Below are positions 7,465 to 10,379 of a stretch of DNA of 10,379 nt, in pieces. Below the pieces are notes generated by a model that saw only the letters and a list, made by a program, of their open reading frames with translations, ran no database searches and had not been told where the DNA came from. This DNA is from an uncultured Megasphaera sp. (GTDB taxonomy: Bacteria > Bacillota > Negativicutes > Veillonellales > Megasphaeraceae). The stretch is from positions 1 through 10,379 of the forward strand of contig NZ_CATWFF010000068.1 of the NCBI RefSeq assembly GCF_958350005.1, in the 5' to 3' direction. Position 1 is the stretch's first letter. Every line of letters begins with the position of its first letter. The position numbers and the translations under genes are program-made.

Positions 7465-8361
7465 ATGCCAATCCATTCCTGCGGCGCCGATCCCCTGGAA
7501 ACGCTGCACCATCCCCAGATATTCCAGTACCTTTCCTGGCAGCCACAGCAGATCTATGAATGCAGCGCAGCCATGGCCGATGCTGCCAGGGTCATAAGCC
7601 GGCAAACTGGCGATGCCCTCTGCCACCTGCCGCTGGATAATACGGCTGAAGCCGAAGCGTGGGGCGCTGTCGTCTCGCCGGGAACCACATCATACAGTCC
7701 GCGCATTGCCTGTGCTCCTTATGCTTCTGTCGAGACCCTGCTCATCCAGCCTGCGCCACCTGTGGAAGCAGAACGGATTGGCTCTATCCTCCAGGCCCTG
7801 TCCCTGCTGCAGAGCGAAGGCAAACCAACTGCCCTGCATATAAGCGGACCCTTTACCATTCTGTCGCAGCTTATTGACCCCGTATGCCTGTACAAGACGT
7901 GGCGTCGTGAGCCCGAACAGATCTGGCAGGCCCTGCACCGCATCAGCACCTGGCTCCTGACCTATGCCAGCCAGGGCATACAGCACGGCGCATGTATGCT
8001 GTCCTACGCGGACACTGTATTATCTCCCACCCTTCTTGGCCCAAAACGATGGGAACAGGTCATCAGGAATGCAGAACTGCCCTTGCTGACAGCCCTGTCA
8101 CGTCAGGTACCGCAGCCCCTTATCCATCTCTGCCCTCAGTTATACAGCAGTCTGGCAGAACGAGGCTGGTGTACGCCAGCCCAGCCCATCGGCAGGCCTG
8201 ACGAAACGTACAGTCAGGCTTTGCGGCGTCTGGCCCAAACAAAGGAAGCAAACCCACATCTGGTCGGCGGAGCCTGCGTACACAGTCCGACATTGTCCAG
8301 CACCAATCTGTATGCACTACACCTTTCTGAGCCCTACACGCCCGCTCAGTGTGAACAATGA
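7465..8361 (+). CDS. Compact UroD/MtaA-like methyltransferase
   Basis: This 298-residue protein is recognisable as a UroD/MtaA-type methyltransferase but is about 75 residues shorter than the divergent paralogue. Visible family parts are ALHISGPFTILSQLIDP (123-139), a QHGACMLSYADTVLSPTLLG segment (173-192), and an LIHLCPQ block giving His221-x-Cys223. A later GGACVHSP contains Cys271, the possible third zinc ligand. Cys223 and Cys271 are only 48 residues apart, against 78 in the other protein, so the C-terminal part of the barrel is contracted. The start at 7465 follows AAAGGAG right after the activator stop (11-base gap), making this the third gene of the operon. A plausible role is the second half-reaction, from methyl-corrinoid to an acceptor. 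The acceptor is unknown, and a noncatalytic or regulatory role cannot be excluded. The stop overlaps the opposite folate gene by 16 bp. Confidence 0.72.
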   Translation: MPIHSCGADPLETLHHPQIFQYLSWQPQQIYECSAAMADAARVISRQTGDALCHLPLDNTAEAEAWGAVVSPGTTSYSPRIACAPYASVETLLIQPAPPVEAERIGSILQALSLLQSEGKPTALHISGPFTILSQLIDPVCLYKTWRREPEQIWQALHRISTWLLTYASQGIQHGACMLSYADTVLSPTLLGPKRWEQVIRNAELPLLTALSRQVPQPLIHLCPQLYSSLAERGWCTPAQPIGRPDETYSQALRRLAQTKEANPHLVGGACVHSPTLSSTNLYALHLSEPYTPAQCEQ

Positions 8362-8927
8362 TACACGGCCTGTTCGGAAATGACCTGATCCAGCTGTACA
8401 TCATGGGCCTCCACAGGAATACTTGAGATCATCATCTGTTCCCGGCAGAGCAGGACAGCCGGACACGACGTCTGCGGCAGATAGCGGTCGTAAAAACCGC
8501 CGCCATAGCCCAGGCGATGTCCCGTTCGATCTGCACTGAGGCAGGGCACAATGACTAAATCCATCTGCGCAGGCGTAATGACTGGCGCCGTCTGCGGCGG
8601 CTCAAGAATCCCGTAGCGTCCGGGATGCAGCTCAGACAGGGACTGTATCTGCCGCCCTTCCATGATGCCTTTACCGGTACACAGCGGCACGGCGACGGTT
8701 TTGCCGTCAGCCAGCATGCGGGCAATAAGGGGAGCCGTCTGTATTTCCCGGGCCGTCCCGACGTAGCAGAACACCACCGCAGCCGCTGCGTATTCCGGCA
8801 GGGCCAGTACAGCCCTGCGAATACTGGCATCAGCTCTGCGGCAATAGGCGGAATCCAGCCGCTCAGCCCGCTGCCGCAGCAGTTCCCGAAGGTTTCGTTT
8901 TTGTTTTTCTTCTTCTCCTTCTTTCAC
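8346..8927 (-). CDS. 5-formyltetrahydrofolate cyclo-ligase (5,10-methenyl-THF synthetase)
   Basis: This cytosolic enzyme uses ATP to convert 5-formyl-THF to 5,10-methenyl-THF, returning a storage folate to the one-carbon pool. The protein is 193 residues, normal for the family. It starts with a charged helix (EEEKQKRNLRELLRQRAERL), has VFCYVGTAREIQTAPLI and a DLVIVPCLSAD segment, and carries the diagnostic RLGYGGGFYDRYL ATP-binding loop. I chose the GTG at 8927 because AGGAG (8936-8940) then has an 8-base spacer. The in-frame GTG at 8933 leaves only 2 bases. A promoter lies just upstream. The gene converges on the methyltransferase operon with a 16-bp overlap. It may be an unrelated housekeeping neighbour, but its pathway fits a methyl-transfer cluster that would feed folate. 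Confidence 0.93.
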   Translation of the reverse strand: MKEGEEEKQKRNLRELLRQRAERLDSAYCRRADASIRRAVLALPEYAAAAVVFCYVGTAREIQTAPLIARMLADGKTVAVPLCTGKGIMEGRQIQSLSELHPGRYGILEPPQTAPVITPAQMDLVIVPCLSADRTGHRLGYGGGFYDRYLPQTSCPAVLLCREQMMISSIPVEAHDVQLDQVISEQAVYHCSH

Positions 8928-8956
8928 AGGCACTTCTCCTTTCCTGTCATATGCTC

Positions 8957-8984
8957 AGTATACACGAAAGCCGCCGAATTCCAA
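8957..8984 (-). promoter_or_regulatory. Sigma-70/A-type promoter of the folate cyclo-ligase gene
   Basis: On the - strand, TTGGAA (8979-8984) is followed after 16 bases by TATACT (8957-8962), about 30 bases upstream of the GTG start. A small dyad AATTC-N5-GAATT at 8977-8991 covers the -35 box and could be an operator, though it may be chance. Confidence 0.65.
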
Positions 8985-9039
8985 CAGAATTTTGTCTTTT
9001 CTGCGAAGAAGTGAACGATTTTTTTGCATCCATTCTATG

Positions 9040-9045
9040 TATAAT
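9040..9045 (+). promoter_or_regulatory. Candidate -10 box of the first cupin gene
   Basis: A perfect TATAAT lies 45 bases upstream of the ATG at 9091. At the usual distance the sequence (GATTTT, 9017-9022) is a poor -35, so this is a weaker call than the second cupin's promoter. Confidence 0.5.
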
Positions 9046-9090
9046 AAAAGAAAATGGTGCAGTATATTACTTTTCGAAGGAGACGATTTT

Positions 9091-9414
9091 ATGAAAGTTA
9101 CGCGAATGGACAATGCCTGGGGCGGCAAGGGCTATGCCCTGATTAAGGAATTCCTGAATGAAACGCAGATGAACGAAAAAATAAACCTATTCGCCGAAGT
9201 CACGATTCCCGTCGGCAGCTCCCTGGGCTACCATGAGCACTACGGCGAAAGCGAAACCTACTATATTCTGCAGGGAACGGCTCTGTACGACGACAGCGGC
9301 ACACAGCGGCTCCTGAGCAAAGGCGATACGGTCTACGTTCACAACAATGGTCATTCCATCGACAACACAGGCAAAGAAGACCTCGTCTTCATGGCCCTCA
9401 TTATTGCTGATTAA
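9091..9414 (+). CDS. Small single-domain cupin protein (copy 1)
   Basis: This 107-residue protein is essentially one cupin beta-barrel. Cupin motif 1 is complete: GSSLGYHEHYGESETYYILQG supplies HxH and Glu metal ligands. Motif 2 reads GDTVYVHNNGHSIDN. It keeps the final metal-binding His but lacks the usual Pro and is one residue shorter than in the second copy. The ATG at 9091 follows AAGGAGA (9077-9083) with 7 bases of spacing. The frame stays open back to 8992, but nothing supports an earlier start. A paralogue follows 138 bases downstream. Such small cupins include metal-dependent enzymes, sugar or ligand sensors and uncharacterised proteins, so no reaction is assigned. It has no signal peptide and is probably cytosolic. 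Confidence 0.88.
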   Translation: MKVTRMDNAWGGKGYALIKEFLNETQMNEKINLFAEVTIPVGSSLGYHEHYGESETYYILQGTALYDDSGTQRLLSKGDTVYVHNNGHSIDNTGKEDLVFMALIIAD

Positions 9415-9448
9415 TACAGAAATCTGACTGGGTATAGCTCCAAATTTT

Positions 9449-9488
9449 ATATGCATAAAAAGCATGTGTATTTTATGATAAAAGCATG
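9449..9488. repeat. Direct repeats and weak hairpin upstream of the second cupin promoter
   Basis: AAAAGCATG occurs at 9458-9466 and again at 9480-9488, a 22-base step or about two helical turns. The second copy runs into the -35 box at 9486. Separately, TATATGC and GCATGTG can form a 7-bp stem with two G-U pairs around an A-rich loop, followed by a T-rich stretch. This could be a weak terminator for the first cupin. The repeats could be a regulator's binding sites. Confidence 0.45.
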
Positions 9489-9514
9489 ACAAAGTTCTTT
9501 CTCTATGCTATAAT
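9486..9514 (+). promoter_or_regulatory. Near-consensus extended promoter of the second cupin gene
   Basis: ATGACA (9486-9491) is followed by exactly 17 bases and a perfect TATAAT (9509-9514), preceded by TGC as in an extended -10. It lies about 39 bases before the GTG start at 9553 and is the best promoter in the window. Confidence 0.85.
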
Positions 9515-9552
9515 ACAGGTAGAAAAAAGAGCAAGCGAAAGGGGTGAGTCCA

Positions 9553-9879
9553 GTGGACACAGAGAAGGTAGAGCATGCGGCCGGCGGCAAGGGTTACATC
9601 TTAAAGCAGAAGCTGCTGACAGAGGAACAGCTCATGGGTAAGAATGGCATGTTTGCCCGCATTACGCTGAAACCGGGATGTTCCTTGGGCTACCACATGC
9701 ACACAGGCAACGCGGAAGCATATTATATTCTTTCCGGCGAAGGCGAATATGACGATAACGGAGCAGTCCGAACCGTCAAAGCAGGCGATGTTACCTATAC
9801 TCCGGACGGAAAGAGTCACAGCTTGGAAAACAAGGGAACGGAAGATCTCGTGTTCATCGCGTTGATTATCAACAACTGA
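9553..9879 (+). CDS. Small single-domain cupin protein (copy 2)
   Basis: This 108-residue paralogue of the cupin just upstream aligns almost without gaps: GGKGY near residue 11, LGYHMH or LGYHEH, AYYILSG or TYYILQG, and a shared EDLVF-ALII C-terminal strand. Cupin motif 1 (GCSLGYHMHTGNAEAYYILSG) and motif 2 (GDVTYTPDGKSHSLEN) are both canonical, giving a full 3-His/1-Glu metal site. I chose the GTG at 9553 because AAAGGGG (9538-9544) then has an 8-base spacer. That start also makes the N-termini of both cupins align residue for residue. The in-frame GTG at 9544 would overlap the binding site. It is probably expressed from its own strong promoter, not by readthrough. No substrate can be assigned. 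Confidence 0.88.
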   Translation: MDTEKVEHAAGGKGYILKQKLLTEEQLMGKNGMFARITLKPGCSLGYHMHTGNAEAYYILSGEGEYDDNGAVRTVKAGDVTYTPDGKSHSLENKGTEDLVFIALIINN

Positions 9880-10108
9880 ATAGAGAAAACAAGAAAAACA
9901 GGTTAGACAGGATTTAGTTAAACGCATGTCGTTCACAGATTTGAGATAGTAACTTACCTGACAGCAAGCGCTTCGAGCTTTTCGAATGGGAACTAGTTCT
10001 TCACGTTAAGTTAATCTATACATCTGCAAGCTAAACGATTTGTACGTGTTTTCAGTGAGGTTAAAGATACCAGAACCAAAAACCATATGACTATGAATCC
10101 TTTAACAT
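9880..10108. other. AT-richer tract without a recognisable gene
   Basis: I see no credible reading frame on either strand and no tRNA or known RNA signature. Composition is visibly more AT-rich than the genes around it. Three palindromic elements sit side by side: AAGCGCTT (9966-9973), TTCGA-N5-TCGAA (9972-9986) and GAACTAGTTC (9990-9999). The tract runs into a strong + strand terminator. It is either a long 3' untranslated region of the second cupin or an unrecognised small RNA. Confidence 0.5.
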
Positions 10109-10153
10109 AGAGGGCCGGTACGCATATGTCGATTGCGGACCGGCCCTCTTTTT
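10109..10153 (+). terminator. Strong intrinsic terminator after the cupin region
   Basis: A perfect 11-bp GC-rich stem pairs AGAGGGCCGGT (10109-10119) with ACCGGCCCTCT (10139-10149), followed directly by more T residues (10150-10153). It would end + strand transcription coming from the second cupin or from an RNA in the preceding tract. Confidence 0.88.
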
Positions 10154-10162
10154 GCTGTATGC

Positions 10163-10206
10163 AAAACCGGTACTGCCAACAGATTCCGCTGCTGGCAGTA
10201 CCGGTT
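10163..10206 (-). terminator. Intrinsic terminator for the leftward gene at the right edge
   Basis: A perfect 14-bp stem pairs 10165-10178 with 10193-10206 around a 14-base loop. On the - strand it is followed by a T-run (complement of 10163-10166), so it most likely ends transcription of the - strand gene whose stop is at 10288. It sits back to back with the + strand terminator at 10109-10153. Confidence 0.75.
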
Positions 10207-10287
10207 GTATGGTATATATTGGTATCTCGTTTCGTCGTGATGCTTTACCTGCTGTACTTCTGCATCAACAAGAGCGAAAACACCGAC

Positions 10288-10379
10288 TCACACGATATGG
10301 TGTTCCTTAGCCAGTTTAGCCAGGTATTCGGCGGAGAAAGTTGTATATTTTGTAATTACATCCACAGGTAATCCATCAC
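10288..10379 (-). CDS. 3' end of an unidentified protein gene (partial)
   Basis: The - strand frame entering from the right edge is open for 29 codons. It begins DGLPVDVITKYTTFSAEYLA and ends in KEHHIV and a TGA at 10288-10290. The residues look like a genuine C-terminal helix region: amphipathic, with a repeated leucine-alanine-lysine pattern. A - strand terminator lies about 80 bases downstream at the expected place. I do not recognise the family from this fragment. The opposite-strand frame across this stretch also contains both terminators and is not believable. Confidence 0.65.
   Translation of the reverse strand, partial: DGLPVDVITKYTTFSAEYLAKLAKEHHIV

Noticed and set aside
8992..9090. 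N-terminal extension of the first cupin
   Set aside because: The extension crosses the promoter and the ribosome binding site, and the paralogous cupin starts at the residue matching 9091.
9926..10110. Three 7-codon ATG frames in the tract after the second cupin
   Set aside because: None has a convincing ribosome binding site; short frames like these are expected by chance in AT-rich DNA.
10126..10371. 81-codon + strand frame with hydrophobic stretches
   Set aside because: It starts inside the loop of one terminator, runs through a second, has no ribosome binding site and opposes a more protein-like - strand gene end.

Overview
This window looks like chromosomal sequence from an anaerobic Firmicute-type bacterium. 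I suspect a Negativicutes relative such as Megasphaera, but this is only an inference. It rests on the GC-rich coding style, strong AGGAG-type ribosome binding sites, TATAAT promoters, a lipoprotein-anchored solute-binding protein and a corrinoid methyltransferase set. No rRNA, tRNA, CRISPR array, insertion sequence or phage gene is visible.

Layout. (1) Positions 1-3894 hold a carbohydrate-type ABC importer on the + strand: a 5'-truncated solute-binding protein, a complete paralogous lipoprotein, an internal terminator-like hairpin, and two permeases (MalF-like, then MalG-like). No ATPase gene is present. Positions 1-76 form an almost perfect palindrome that is probably a fold-back artefact at a contig end. 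(2) Positions 3852-8361 hold a corrinoid methyl-transfer module. A UroD-family methyltransferase on the - strand overlaps the last permease tail to tail. It is divergent from a tight + strand operon of corrinoid (B12) protein, ferredoxin-ASKHA activator (RACE type) and a second, compact UroD-family protein. The 107-bp divergent spacer carries a 42-bp interrupted dyad. (3) Positions 8346-8927 hold 5-formyltetrahydrofolate cyclo-ligase on the - strand, with its own promoter. It overlaps the methyltransferase operon by 16 bp tail to tail. (4) Positions 9091-9879 hold two small paralogous single-domain cupins on the + strand. The second has its own near-consensus promoter. (5) Positions 9880-10379 hold an AT-richer, apparently noncoding tract ending in a strong terminator, then an opposite-facing terminator and the last 29 codons of a - strand gene that enters from the right edge.

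How the genes may work together (inference). The importer would bring in a substrate. The UroD-like methyltransferases and corrinoid protein would move a methyl group from a methylated compound to an acceptor, with the iron-sulfur activator re-reducing inactive cob(II)alamin. The nearby folate cyclo-ligase fits a tetrahydrofolate one-carbon pool as the sink. The substrate cannot be read from the sequence, and the link between importer and methyltransferases rests only on adjacency.
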